From assembly GCA_002438805.1 (NCBI GenBank), contig DJQV01000023.1, positions 202,917 through 266,916 of the forward strand: DNA of 64,000 nt. The letters are read 5' to 3'. This DNA comes from Bacteroidales bacterium UBA6377. GTDB lineage: Bacteria; Bacteroidota; Bacteroidia; Bacteroidales; UBA932. Of the stretch, positions 52,106 through 60,155 are shown one piece after another (the stretch's first letter is position 1; each line of letters begins with the position of its first letter). The notes beneath the pieces are model-generated. The model made no database searches and was not told where the DNA came from. It was given only the letters and a program-made list of their open reading frames with translations. The translations under genes were made by a program, and so were the position numbers.

Positions 52106-54112
52106 CTATTCGGAGGCGAGGGCTGCGTCAAGGGCTGCCTTTGCTTTGTCGGCCAGAGTCTCGAGCACCTTGATCCGGGCCTCGGTGTCTGCGATCCGCT
52201 TCTCGATGAGCTTTATGCTCTCCTCCTTGTTGCCGGCAGCGTTCTTGGCATCCTCGATGTACTGGGTGTACCTTGTGATGTCGGCCTGGGCATCGGCGAT
52301 GGACTGCTCGTAGCTGGTGTAGTCGGCGTTGTTCCAGAGGGTCAGCAGAGCCCTGTATTCTTCGTAGAGGACGTTGAGGTCTTCTTGAGCCTTGTCGTAT
52401 GCTGCCTTGGCCTTGTCACGCACTTCGGCGAGGGAAAGCATCTCCTTTACGAAGGCTTCCTGCTCTGCAAGGGCCTCGGAGACGGCTGTGTCGAAGTTGT
52501 CCAAGGTTTCCTGCATCTTGGCGATGAGCGCCGTGTAGTAATCGATGCTGTCCTTGGTCTGGATCACGAAGCCCTCGAGCTGGACTTTATTGGTCTGGGC
52601 CGCCTCGTAGTCGCTCACGGCAGTCGTGTAGGCGTTTTCGGCCTCCTCGTACTTGGTCCACGCTCCGGCTTCGGCCTGCTCTGCCTTGGCATCGGCTTCT
52701 CTTGCCTTGCCGAGGGCTGTTGCCGCATCGGCGGCAGCCTTTTTGGCTGCTTCGAGGGCTTTAAGGAGTTCGGCCTTCTTGGTGGCGTCTTTCTCGGCGT
52801 CGTAGGCTGCCTGCGCCTTGGCTTCTGCCTCTGTGGCGTCTTCGTAGGCCTTCTGTGCGGCTTCCAGGGCCTCATGCGTCTTCTCGTGTGCCGCTACTGC
52901 ATCAAGGTGGGCCTGCTTGGCGTCGGCTTTTGCTTTTTCTGCTTTTGCCATCGCGTCCTTCTTGGCGGTGAGGTCTTTTACGGCTTCTTCGAGCATTTTC
53001 TGGAAGTATGCGTACTGTGCGTACAGCGTCCCGTCGTGCTTCATCGTGTCGCCTTCCTTGCCGACCCATGACTTGTAGTCCCTGATGTCACTTTCCATCT
53101 GGTTCTTGGCGTTCTCTATGAGGGCGCTGTTGACCTTCGGAACCATGAAGTTGACGGGGTCGCTCAGGCCGTTGATATAAGTGAGCACAGGGTCGTCGTC
53201 CGGATCTATGCGGTTGATGACCCTGAGGTCGTAGAGTTTGCTGAGAATCGGGATGCGTACCGTGATGCCGTCGTGGGTGTATCCATAATACACCTTGTCC
53301 GCCTCGCTGTACTTGGTGCTGAGGGCCTCTTCGCTCTCGTCGTAGGCCTTCTGTTCGTTTTCGGAGATCTTGTCCCTGAGGGCATCGACTTCCTCCCACT
53401 TGGCGTTGATCATCGGCCTGAGGGTCTCCTGGTCCGGCTGGTGCTCCTTGTGGGCGTTGAGGGTCTCGATGAAGGCTTTCTTGCCGGCGATGAGCCTGTT
53501 GTACTCGACCTCCGCCTGTGCTGCCGTGGCCTGGAGTGAAACCAGTTCGCTCTCTGCCTGGAGCTTGCGTGTCTGCTCGTTGAGAAGGAGAGTTCTCTCG
53601 CTGGAGAGCTCGGAGATGAGGGAACTGTATTCGGAGAAGAGTTTTTGGATGCGCTCATCGACCAGATCGGCTATCTCCTGCTCTATCTTCTTGACGCTGA
53701 GCCTGTAGGCTGCAATCTGGGCATCGGCTTCCGCCCTGATGCGCTCGATCTCGATGAGGATTTTCTGCTTTTCGAGTTCGAATCTCTCCTGGTCCTGCTT
53801 CATCTTTTCGCGGATGGCGTCGGCTTCGGCCCCGGTCTTGTCGGCGAGAGCCCGCTGGTACTCGGCCATGGCTTTCTGGTACTCCGCCTGGGCCTTCTGA
53901 TACTCGGCTTGGGCTGCCTTGAGTGCCGCTTCGGCATTGGCTGTGGTCTTGGCGGCTTCGGCCTGGGCCTTGTTGAGCTCGGCGATGCTAAGCAGTTCGC
54001 TCGCCTTGGCCTGCCGGACTGCGGTCACTGATGAGGATTCCTGGTCATTTACGCAGGAAATTGCGCCGAGCGCGACGGCGCCAGCGGCCAGATAACATAG
54101 GATTTTTTTCAT
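52106..54112 (-). CDS. Large coiled-coil lipoprotein of unknown function
   Basis: 668 residues. The signal peptide ends in the lipobox GAISC with Cys20. Two long coiled-coil regions (about 30-260 and 370-668) flank a mixed region (about 265-350, YGYTHDGITVRIPILSKLYDL and DPDDDPVLTYINGL). Three exact-style heptads AEYQKAQ, AEYQKAM and AEYQRAL lie at 69-89. Composition is dominated by Ala, Glu, Lys and Gln. The ATG at 54112 starts the signal peptide; an upstream in-frame start at 54223 runs through a structured leader. No known domain seen. An antiparallel hairpin-like rod anchored by lipid is a reasonable guess. Confidence 0.78.
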   Translation of the reverse strand: MKKILCYLAAGAVALGAISCVNDQESSSVTAVRQAKASELLSIAELNKAQAEAAKTTANAEAALKAAQAEYQKAQAEYQKAMAEYQRALADKTGAEADAIREKMKQDQERFELEKQKILIEIERIRAEADAQIAAYRLSVKKIEQEIADLVDERIQKLFSEYSSLISELSSERTLLLNEQTRKLQAESELVSLQATAAQAEVEYNRLIAGKKAFIETLNAHKEHQPDQETLRPMINAKWEEVDALRDKISENEQKAYDESEEALSTKYSEADKVYYGYTHDGITVRIPILSKLYDLRVINRIDPDDDPVLTYINGLSDPVNFMVPKVNSALIENAKNQMESDIRDYKSWVGKEGDTMKHDGTLYAQYAYFQKMLEEAVKDLTAKKDAMAKAEKAKADAKQAHLDAVAAHEKTHEALEAAQKAYEDATEAEAKAQAAYDAEKDATKKAELLKALEAAKKAAADAATALGKAREADAKAEQAEAGAWTKYEEAENAYTTAVSDYEAAQTNKVQLEGFVIQTKDSIDYYTALIAKMQETLDNFDTAVSEALAEQEAFVKEMLSLAEVRDKAKAAYDKAQEDLNVLYEEYRALLTLWNNADYTSYEQSIADAQADITRYTQYIEDAKNAAGNKEESIKLIEKRIADTEARIKVLETLADKAKAALDAALASE

Positions 54113-54344
54113 AAATAAATAGGTTGTTAGTTTTGCCTGATACCCTGAAGGCGTGTATAAATAGTCTCGGATGCGGGTATCACACCGTCCTTGCCGATTG
54201 CCATGGCAAGTTGAGGCGGTCATCCTCGGTTTACCCTTGCAAGTAAGGAAAAAATAATCACTTATCCAAATTAAATTGCATTATCTTTTCCCAGTTACGA
54301 AAAAAATGGCAATGCGGGTAAAGTTCATTAACTTTGTCCGCAGC
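54113..54344. other. Divergent intergenic region with overlapping inverted repeats
   Basis: On the side of the lipoprotein gene lie GATACCC (54139-54145) with GGGTATC (54175-54181), a competing GCCT (54135-54138) with AGGC (54149-54152), and the palindrome TTGCCATGGCAA (54198-54209), which can also pair as CTTGCC/GGCAAG (54190-54195 with 54205-54210). The DMT promoter is at the right end. No -7 box was found on the minus strand. Confidence 0.5.
54329..54336 (+). promoter_or_regulatory. -7 box for the DMT transporter
   Basis: TAACTTTG, eight bases before the ATG at 54345. It decides the start: two upstream in-frame ATGs would precede the promoter. Confidence 0.55.
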
Positions 54345-55280
54345 ATGACAACTCCTTCTCAAAGGCGCAAAGGCCACGTCTCATTGCTTCTGTGCAACAC
54401 AATCTGGGGCGCGGCTGTCCCGGTGTCCAAATTCATATTGGCGGGCGGCATCGTCTCATCCACGGTGCTTGCGGACATACGCATATTGTCCGGGACGCTG
54501 CTTTTCTGGCTCGCCTCATCTGTCCTGAAGTCTGAAAGGGGGGAGCGCGTGGAGAAAGGGGATTATTTCAAACTTTTCCAGGCGGCGTTCTTCTCGACAG
54601 TGCTGGTGCAGCTGTTTTATATGAAAGGCATTTCCCTCTCTTCGCCGACCGAGGCGGCGATCTGTATGGCCACGCTCCCTATCTGGACTGTCATCATGTC
54701 GGCTCTCCATCTCCATGAAAGGGTGGATGCGCGCAAGGTCGGGGGTATCATTGTAGGGATGTCGGGCACTCTGCTCATTGCGCTTTACGGAAGCACTTTC
54801 ACCTCGGGAGGTTCGCTTTCCGGAATCGCCTGCTGCCTGCTCTCGCAGATTTCGTATGGGGTCTATCTTGTTTTCTTCCAGGATATCATCAGGAAATACT
54901 CCCCGGTCACACTGATGAAGTGGAAATATCTTTTCGGACTGGTGATGCTTCTTCCTTTCTCGATCCGGGAGGTGCTCCTCACGCAGTGGGCGCTGCTCTC
55001 ACCGAGGGTGTGGCTTGCAATAGGCTTTGTCATAATCTTCTCGACTTTCATCAGTTATTTCCTCGTCCCTTTCGGGCAGAAATATCTCCAGCCCACGACC
55101 GTGGCGATGTACAACAACCTCCAGCCCGTGGCCGCTTCGCTCATAGCCGTCGCCGCTTCCCAGGAAAGTCCCAGCATTGTCAAGGCCGCAGCCATGCTGC
55201 TCGTCTTCCTCGGTGTCTTTCTTGTCTCGCGGCGTGGTGGCAATCAGGGACGCAACTTATTTTCCTCAAAAAATGCGTAA
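54345..55280 (+). CDS. EamA/DMT family transporter
   Basis: 311 residues with ten predicted spans in two EamA repeats (about 13-145 and 160-300). The first opens VSLLLCNTIWGAAVPVSKFIL and each repeat ends with a typical LGVFLVS-like helix. Members export metabolites or amino acids; the substrate is unknown. The start MTTPSQRRKGH is chosen because of the -7 box just upstream. The stop codon lies inside the sufB -7 box. Confidence 0.87.
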   Translation: MTTPSQRRKGHVSLLLCNTIWGAAVPVSKFILAGGIVSSTVLADIRILSGTLLFWLASSVLKSERGERVEKGDYFKLFQAAFFSTVLVQLFYMKGISLSSPTEAAICMATLPIWTVIMSALHLHERVDARKVGGIIVGMSGTLLIALYGSTFTSGGSLSGIACCLLSQISYGVYLVFFQDIIRKYSPVTLMKWKYLFGLVMLLPFSIREVLLTQWALLSPRVWLAIGFVIIFSTFISYFLVPFGQKYLQPTTVAMYNNLQPVAASLIAVAASQESPSIVKAAAMLLVFLGVFLVSRRGGNQGRNLFSSKNA

Positions 55281-55285
55281 ATTTG
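55278..55285 (+). promoter_or_regulatory. -7 box for the suf operon
   Basis: TAAATTTG overlaps the DMT stop codon and ends ten bases before the sufB ATG. Confidence 0.6.
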
Positions 55286-55295
55286 CCTTTTGTAT

Positions 55296-56744
55296 ATGGA
55301 TGATATTCTAAAAGATTTCACGCAGAGGGAGTATGAGGGCGGCTTCGTCACCGAGGTCGAGCAGGAATATGTGCCGAAAGGGCTCAGTGAAGACATCATC
55401 CGTCTCATCTCCTCAAAGAAGGACGAGCCGCAGTGGCTGCTGGACTTCAGGCTTGACGCCTACCGTCGCTGGCTCGGGATGACGCCTCCGACGTGGGGGC
55501 ATCTCCGGCTTCCGAAAATTGATTTTCAAGATATAATATATTGGGCTGCACCGAAAAAGGACGAAGAGCGTCCGACAGAGATAGACCCGGCACTGTTGGA
55601 GACTTTCGACAAGCTTGGTATCCCTCTTCACGAGCGGGAGGCTCTCGCGGGTGTCAAGCCGCGCTCCGAGGTGGCCGTGGATGCGGTGTTCGACTCGGTC
55701 AGCGTCAAGACGACTTTCCGCAAGACCTTGTCCGATAAAGGCATTATCTTCTGCTCTTTCTCCGAGGCGGTGAGGGAATATCCGGATCTGGTGCGCAAGT
55801 ACTTGGCGACGGTGGTTCCGCCGAGCGACAACTTCTACGCCGCTCTCAACTCGGCAGTGTTCTCCGATGGATCTTTCTGCTACATCCCCAAGGGAGTCAA
55901 GTGCCCGATGGAACTCTCCAGCTACTTCCGGATCAACGCCCTGGGCACCGGCCAGTTCGAGCGGACGCTCATCATCGCCGACGAGGGCTCGCAGCTCAGC
56001 TACATGGAGGGCTGCACCGCCCCGATGCGTGACGAGCATCAGTTGCACGCCGCAGTGGTGGAGATCATCGTGGAGAAAGACGCCGATGTCAAATACAGCA
56101 CCGTGCAGAACTGGTATCCCGGGGATGCCGAAGGCAAGGGAGGTATCCTCAACCTCGTGACAAAGAGGGGAATATGCCGGGGAAGCGGGTCGCATTTGAG
56201 CTGGACGCAGGTAGAGACAGGGTCAGCAGTGACCTGGAAATACCCGAGCACCATCCTCAAGGGGGACAATTCCTCATCGGAGTTCTACAGCGTGGCGATG
56301 ACCAACCACTTCCAGCAGGCCGATACGGGCACGAAGATGATACACCTCGGGCGCAACACCCGCAGCCGCATCGTCTCCAAAGGCATCTCAGCCGGCCGCA
56401 GCGAAAACAGCTACCGCGGCCTTGTGCACATAGCTCCCGGGGCCTCCAATTCCAGAAACTACTCCCAGTGCGACTCCCTGCTCATAGGCAGCTCGTGCGG
56501 AGCGCACACCTTCCCGGTGATACGCAACCAGAACCCGACCTCCACCGTGGAGCACGAAGCCACTACTTCCAAAATCAGTGACGACCAGCTGTTCTACTGC
56601 ACCCAGAGGGGAATTAGCCCGGAGGATGCGGTGGGTCTGATAGTTGGCGGCTATGCCAAGGAGGTCCTCTCCCGGCTGCCGATGGAGTTTGCCGTCGAGG
56701 CGCAGAAGCTTCTCTCCGTTTCACTTGAAGGGGCGATAGGGTGA
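55296..56744 (+). CDS. sufB: Fe-S cluster assembly protein SufB
   Basis: 482 residues, full length. SufB is the scaffold subunit of the SufBCD complex. The N-terminal helical region has KDEPQWLLDFRLDAYRRW; the beta-helix core has MEGCTAPMRDEHQLHAAVVE and the C-terminal EHEATTSKISDDQLFYCTQRGIS, with the conserved Cys. The ATG at 55296 is chosen over a TTG two codons upstream. It starts the operon sufB-pnuC-sufC-sufD-ispE. Confidence 0.96.
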   Translation: MDDILKDFTQREYEGGFVTEVEQEYVPKGLSEDIIRLISSKKDEPQWLLDFRLDAYRRWLGMTPPTWGHLRLPKIDFQDIIYWAAPKKDEERPTEIDPALLETFDKLGIPLHEREALAGVKPRSEVAVDAVFDSVSVKTTFRKTLSDKGIIFCSFSEAVREYPDLVRKYLATVVPPSDNFYAALNSAVFSDGSFCYIPKGVKCPMELSSYFRINALGTGQFERTLIIADEGSQLSYMEGCTAPMRDEHQLHAAVVEIIVEKDADVKYSTVQNWYPGDAEGKGGILNLVTKRGICRGSGSHLSWTQVETGSAVTWKYPSTILKGDNSSSEFYSVAMTNHFQQADTGTKMIHLGRNTRSRIVSKGISAGRSENSYRGLVHIAPGASNSRNYSQCDSLLIGSSCGAHTFPVIRNQNPTSTVEHEATTSKISDDQLFYCTQRGISPEDAVGLIVGGYAKEVLSRLPMEFAVEAQKLLSVSLEGAIG

Positions 56745-56745
56745 T

Positions 56746-57363
56746 ATGGACGGATCGATGATCATAGATTTGCTGACATCGCTCTTCGGCCTGACCTGCG
56801 TGTTTCTCGCCGGACGCAACAGCAAGTACAACTTCTGGGTGGGGTATGTCTACGCCGCCCTGCTTTTCCTGATGTTCTGGAACAAGAACCTCTACGCCAA
56901 CCTGCTTCTTCAACCCATATCGCTGGGAATCAATATTCTGGGCCACTACCGCTGGACGCATCCGAGAAGCGGCGAGCAGAGTGCCGAGGACGCGAAGTCC
57001 CTCAAGGTCAGCATGCTCAGCTGGCCTCAGCGCGTACTTGTGCTGGCCGGTGTCCTGGCGCTTGCCGGGGTGTGGGGATGGCTCATAAGCATGGTGGGCA
57101 ATGTGATTTTCCCCGGGAAAATCTCCACTGACCCGATCCCGTATTTGGATGCCTGCGTTACGGTGCTCATACTCACCGCACAGCTGCTGTCGGCCCTGAA
57201 GAAATGGGACTGCTGGATAGCGTGGCTCCTTGTCAACATCTCCCAGATGATCATGCACATCTCTGTGGGCCATGTGTTCATGCCTATAGTCTGCGGCCTG
57301 TACCTTGCAAACGGCATCTGGTCCCTCATATCCTGGTACCGGCTGTACGAGCGGAAATCATAA
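56746..57363 (+). CDS. pnuC: PnuC-type nicotinamide riboside transporter
   Basis: 205 residues with about seven membrane spans. Features of PnuC: an early helix with the GRNSKYNFWVGYVYAALL stretch, NLLLQPISLGINILGHYRW, and the C-terminal helices with WIAWLLVNISQMIMH. PnuC imports nicotinamide riboside (or a related vitamin such as thiamine in PnuT) as an NAD precursor. It lies between sufB (one base upstream) and sufC (14 bases downstream), where no transporter is normally found. A PnuT or PnuX assignment is possible. Confidence 0.87.
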   Translation: MDGSMIIDLLTSLFGLTCVFLAGRNSKYNFWVGYVYAALLFLMFWNKNLYANLLLQPISLGINILGHYRWTHPRSGEQSAEDAKSLKVSMLSWPQRVLVLAGVLALAGVWGWLISMVGNVIFPGKISTDPIPYLDACVTVLILTAQLLSALKKWDCWIAWLLVNISQMIMHISVGHVFMPIVCGLYLANGIWSLISWYRLYERKS

Positions 57364-57377
57364 AAACAAAACAAGAT

Positions 57378-58136
57378 ATGTCTGATAATAATATACTTCT
57401 CGAAATCAAAAACCTGCATGCCGGGGTGGAGGGCAAGGAGATCCTCAAGGGGGTCGATTTGACGATCCGCCGTGGCGAGGTGCATGCCGTGATGGGGCCT
57501 AACGGCGCCGGCAAGAGCACGCTCGGTGCAGTGCTCTCCGGACGTCCCGACCTCAAGGTGACCGAAGGCTCCGTCCTTTTCCAGGGGAAAGACCTCCTTG
57601 CCATGAGCCCGGAGGAGCGCTCATGGGCCGGTATTTTCCTGAGTTTCCAGTACCCGGTGGAGATTCCCGGGGTGAGCATCACCAATTTCATGAAGGCCGC
57701 GGTCAACGCACGCCGCAAGGCGCAGGGGCTGCCGGAGCTCAAGCCGGGCGAGTTCCTGACCCTGCTCCGGGAGAGCATGAACTTCGTCAAGATGAAGCCC
57801 GAGTTCGCGCGTCGCGAGGTCAATGTGGGCTTCTCCGGAGGTGAGAAGAAGCGTGACGAGATCTTCCAGATGTCGATGCTCTCTCCGGTGCTGAGCATAC
57901 TTGACGAGACGGATTCGGGACTGGATGTGGACGCCCTTCGCATCGTGGCTGAGGGGGTCAACGCCCTGCGCACCGCCGATACATCATATATAGTCATCAC
58001 GCACTATCACCGCTTGCTCGAATATATCGTGCCGGATGTGGTTCATGTCCTTAAAGACGGGCGTATCGTGGAGACTGCCGGCAAGGAACTGGTGGACAGG
58101 ATAGAAAAAGAAGGTTACGAGAGCATCAATGGATAA
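57378..58136 (+). CDS. sufC: Fe-S cluster assembly ATPase SufC
   Basis: 252 residues; ABC-type ATPase driving the SufBCD scaffold. Walker A reads GPNGAGKST, the signature NVGFSGGEKKRDEIFQM is the special SufC form, and Walker B is LSILDETDSGLDVDAL. ATG 57378 begins the usual short N-terminus before LLEIKNLHAG. sufD overlaps its end by eight bases. Confidence 0.97.
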   Translation: MSDNNILLEIKNLHAGVEGKEILKGVDLTIRRGEVHAVMGPNGAGKSTLGAVLSGRPDLKVTEGSVLFQGKDLLAMSPEERSWAGIFLSFQYPVEIPGVSITNFMKAAVNARRKAQGLPELKPGEFLTLLRESMNFVKMKPEFARREVNVGFSGGEKKRDEIFQMSMLSPVLSILDETDSGLDVDALRIVAEGVNALRTADTSYIVITHYHRLLEYIVPDVVHVLKDGRIVETAGKELVDRIEKEGYESING

Positions 58137-58722
58137 AGTTGTCCTTATAGGCCGGGATGAGGTTCCCGGGCAAATCCGTCTTGCCGCAGGCAAGTCGCTC
58201 CGCCTTACGCTCATCGCCCTGCCCGGCACATCGGAAGACGTGTCGATGGAGGTGGACATAGACGGTGAAGGCTGCGAGGTGGATATCGCGGGTCTGTATT
58301 TGTGTCGCGCAGACGAGCGGCTTTCCGTCAATGTACTTGTGCGCCACAACAGCGGCGGCAGCATATCGCGGCAGAACTTCAAGGGCATAGCCGGAGGGAA
58401 TTCCCGTGCCGCGTTCGACGGACTGATATATGTGGCTCCGGGAGCACAGAAGACAAAGGCTTATCAGGAGAACCATACCATACTTCTCTCCGACACGGCC
58501 AAGGTCGAGTCGAGGCCGCAGCTCGAGATATACGCAGATGACGTGGAGTGCTCGCACGGCTGCACCTCCGGTTTTCTGAACATGGAAGAGCAGTTCTACA
58601 TGCGTTCAAGGGGCATTCCGGAGGATGAGGCCAAGCACCTTCAGATGGTGGCTTTTCTCGCACCGATCGTCTCCCGCCTGCCGGAAGACCTTGCAAGTCA
58701 AGTGTATGACAGTATATCCTGA
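58129..58722 (+). CDS. sufD: Short SufD (C-terminal SufBD core only)
   Basis: 197 residues against about 430 for the usual SufD. What remains is the last part of the beta-helix and the C-terminal helices: RQNFKGIAGGNSRAAFDGLIYVAPGAQKT, ECSHGCTSGFLNMEEQFYMRSRGI, with the CSHG His site. The N-terminal helical domain and first beta-helix turns are missing, and since sufC lies directly upstream there is no room for them. The frame is clean, so this is a short form rather than a frameshift. ispE overlaps the last 17 bases. Confidence 0.88.
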   Translation: MDKVVLIGRDEVPGQIRLAAGKSLRLTLIALPGTSEDVSMEVDIDGEGCEVDIAGLYLCRADERLSVNVLVRHNSGGSISRQNFKGIAGGNSRAAFDGLIYVAPGAQKTKAYQENHTILLSDTAKVESRPQLEIYADDVECSHGCTSGFLNMEEQFYMRSRGIPEDEAKHLQMVAFLAPIVSRLPEDLASQVYDSIS

Positions 58723-59464
58723 TGTCAAGATAAACCTCGGGCTGCATGTGCTGCGGCGCCGTCCGGACGGTTATCACGATCTGGAGACGCTGTTCGTGCC
58801 GTTCCGTGGAATGGGGGACCGGATAGACATAGAGGAGTCTGACAGGGCCTCAATTGAGATTATCGGCGGAGATTGGAATCCCGAGACGGATCTTTCCTGG
58901 CGCGCATATCGTCTGCTCTCGGAAGAGTTCGGACTTCCTCCGCTACGGATTGTTCTGCACAAGTCGGCTCCGGTGGGGGCCGGTCTCGGTGGAGGCTCTG
59001 CTGATGCCGCGTTTACCCTCAAGGCACTCAATTCCATGTTCTCCCTTGGACTTGATGAGGCGGGGTTGGCTTCACGTGCGGCGATGCTCGGCTCGGACTG
59101 TCCGTTCTTCATTTACGACCGTCCGATGTTCGGGGAGGGCAGGGGAGAAGTCCTGACCCCCTGGGGGATAGACCTTTCAGGATATGAAATCAGAGTCGAG
59201 GTGCCGCAGGGAGTGAAAGTGAGCACGAAAGAGGCATATTCCGGGCTTGAACTCAGCCGCGCCGGGGCGCGTGTACAGTTGAAGGAGGCCCTTTCCCGTC
59301 CGGTCGAGGAGTGGAGAGGGGTGGTCACTAATGATTTCGAGCAGTCGGTCTTCGCATCCCATCCGCAGATAGCAGCGCTCAAGGAGCAGTTCTATGCCGA
59401 AGGTGCCGTCTACTCCTCCATGTCCGGCTCAGGCTCCGCGGTCTTCGCCCTTTTCAGAAAATAG
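58706..59464 (+). CDS. ispE: 4-diphosphocytidyl-2-C-methyl-D-erythritol kinase
   Basis: 252 residues; GHMP kinase of the MEP pathway (its Fe-S enzymes IspG and IspH need the Suf products, a plausible reason for the location). Motifs: KINLGLHVLRRRPDGYHDLET at the N-terminus, the ATP loop PVGAGLGGGSADAA and the C-terminal MSGSGSAVFALF. ATG 58706 overlaps sufD by 17 bases and gives the standard N-terminus. Confidence 0.95.
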   Translation: MTVYPDVKINLGLHVLRRRPDGYHDLETLFVPFRGMGDRIDIEESDRASIEIIGGDWNPETDLSWRAYRLLSEEFGLPPLRIVLHKSAPVGAGLGGGSADAAFTLKALNSMFSLGLDEAGLASRAAMLGSDCPFFIYDRPMFGEGRGEVLTPWGIDLSGYEIRVEVPQGVKVSTKEAYSGLELSRAGARVQLKEALSRPVEEWRGVVTNDFEQSVFASHPQIAALKEQFYAEGAVYSSMSGSGSAVFALFRK

Positions 59465-59492
59465 TTATATTCGCAATATAAAGTATAGTGAT

Positions 59493-60152
59493 ATGCAGAC
59501 TAACCAGTATTACAAGAATGCGGCCCTTTCCAGGCTGAAGGGCAACTGGTCGCCGGTTGTGGTGGCGACGATTGTGTTTATTCTTATTTCGGTGATATGC
59601 TCAAGCAGCAACCTGGCAGGCGGCTCAGATAGCGGGATGTCGCTCCCTGTGGCCAATGTCCTCGCCATGTCTGGGGTGAGCTTCGTCCTTGCCGTGTTTG
59701 TGATAGGGCCGGCCAGTGTGGGATATGCCAACTCCCTGCTGCTCATGTACCAGACCGGCAACACCGCAGTGACCGGCAATATGTGGAACCTCACCACTGA
59801 CAATTATATCCACAAGATGCTGGGCTATCTCTGCATGTCCGTGAAGATCATGCTGTGGTGTCTGCTGCTTTTCATCCCCGGGATCGTGATGAGTTTCGCC
59901 TATGCGCTGACTCCTTACATATTGCAGGAGCGGCCGGAACTGTCGGCCTGGGAGGCGAGTACGCGCAGCCGTGAGATGATGAAAGGCCATAAGTTCGACC
60001 TTTTCTATCTGTACCTCAGCTTTATAGGCTGGTTCATCCTGTCGATTCTCACTTGCGGGATAGGCTTCATCTGGCTGATACCTTATATGCAGATGAGCGT
60101 GGCCGCGTTCTATGAGGATCTCAAGGCGGAGACGACCATAGTGCTCGGCTGA
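59493..60152 (+). CDS. DUF975 family membrane protein
   Basis: 219 residues with about six membrane spans. The start NQYYKNAALSRLKGNWSPVV and the mid-segment LTPYILQERPELSAWEASTRSREMMKGHKFDLFYL are typical of DUF975, a family of polytopic proteins of unknown role. The ATG at 59493 is selected as earlier starts overlap ispE. A weak box (TATATTCG, 59467-59474) may be its promoter. The flippase gene follows after three bases. Confidence 0.85.
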   Translation: MQTNQYYKNAALSRLKGNWSPVVVATIVFILISVICSSSNLAGGSDSGMSLPVANVLAMSGVSFVLAVFVIGPASVGYANSLLLMYQTGNTAVTGNMWNLTTDNYIHKMLGYLCMSVKIMLWCLLLFIPGIVMSFAYALTPYILQERPELSAWEASTRSREMMKGHKFDLFYLYLSFIGWFILSILTCGIGFIWLIPYMQMSVAAFYEDLKAETTIVLG

Positions 60153-60155
60153 TAA

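Noticed and set aside
52103..53071. 322-codon frame antisense to the coiled-coil lipoprotein
   Set aside because: It is rich in Gly/Leu/Val/Cys/Phe, the expected mirror of Ala/Glu/Lys codons, and has no independent evidence.
52875..53940. Repetitive DNA in the coiled-coil gene as a possible tandem repeat or CRISPR
   Set aside because: The repetition follows heptad coding (Ala/Glu/Lys/Gln) and has no regular spacer-repeat structure.
58129..58722. Frameshift as the explanation for the short sufD
   Set aside because: The region upstream is sufC in full, so no lost N-terminal sufD coding remains to be joined.
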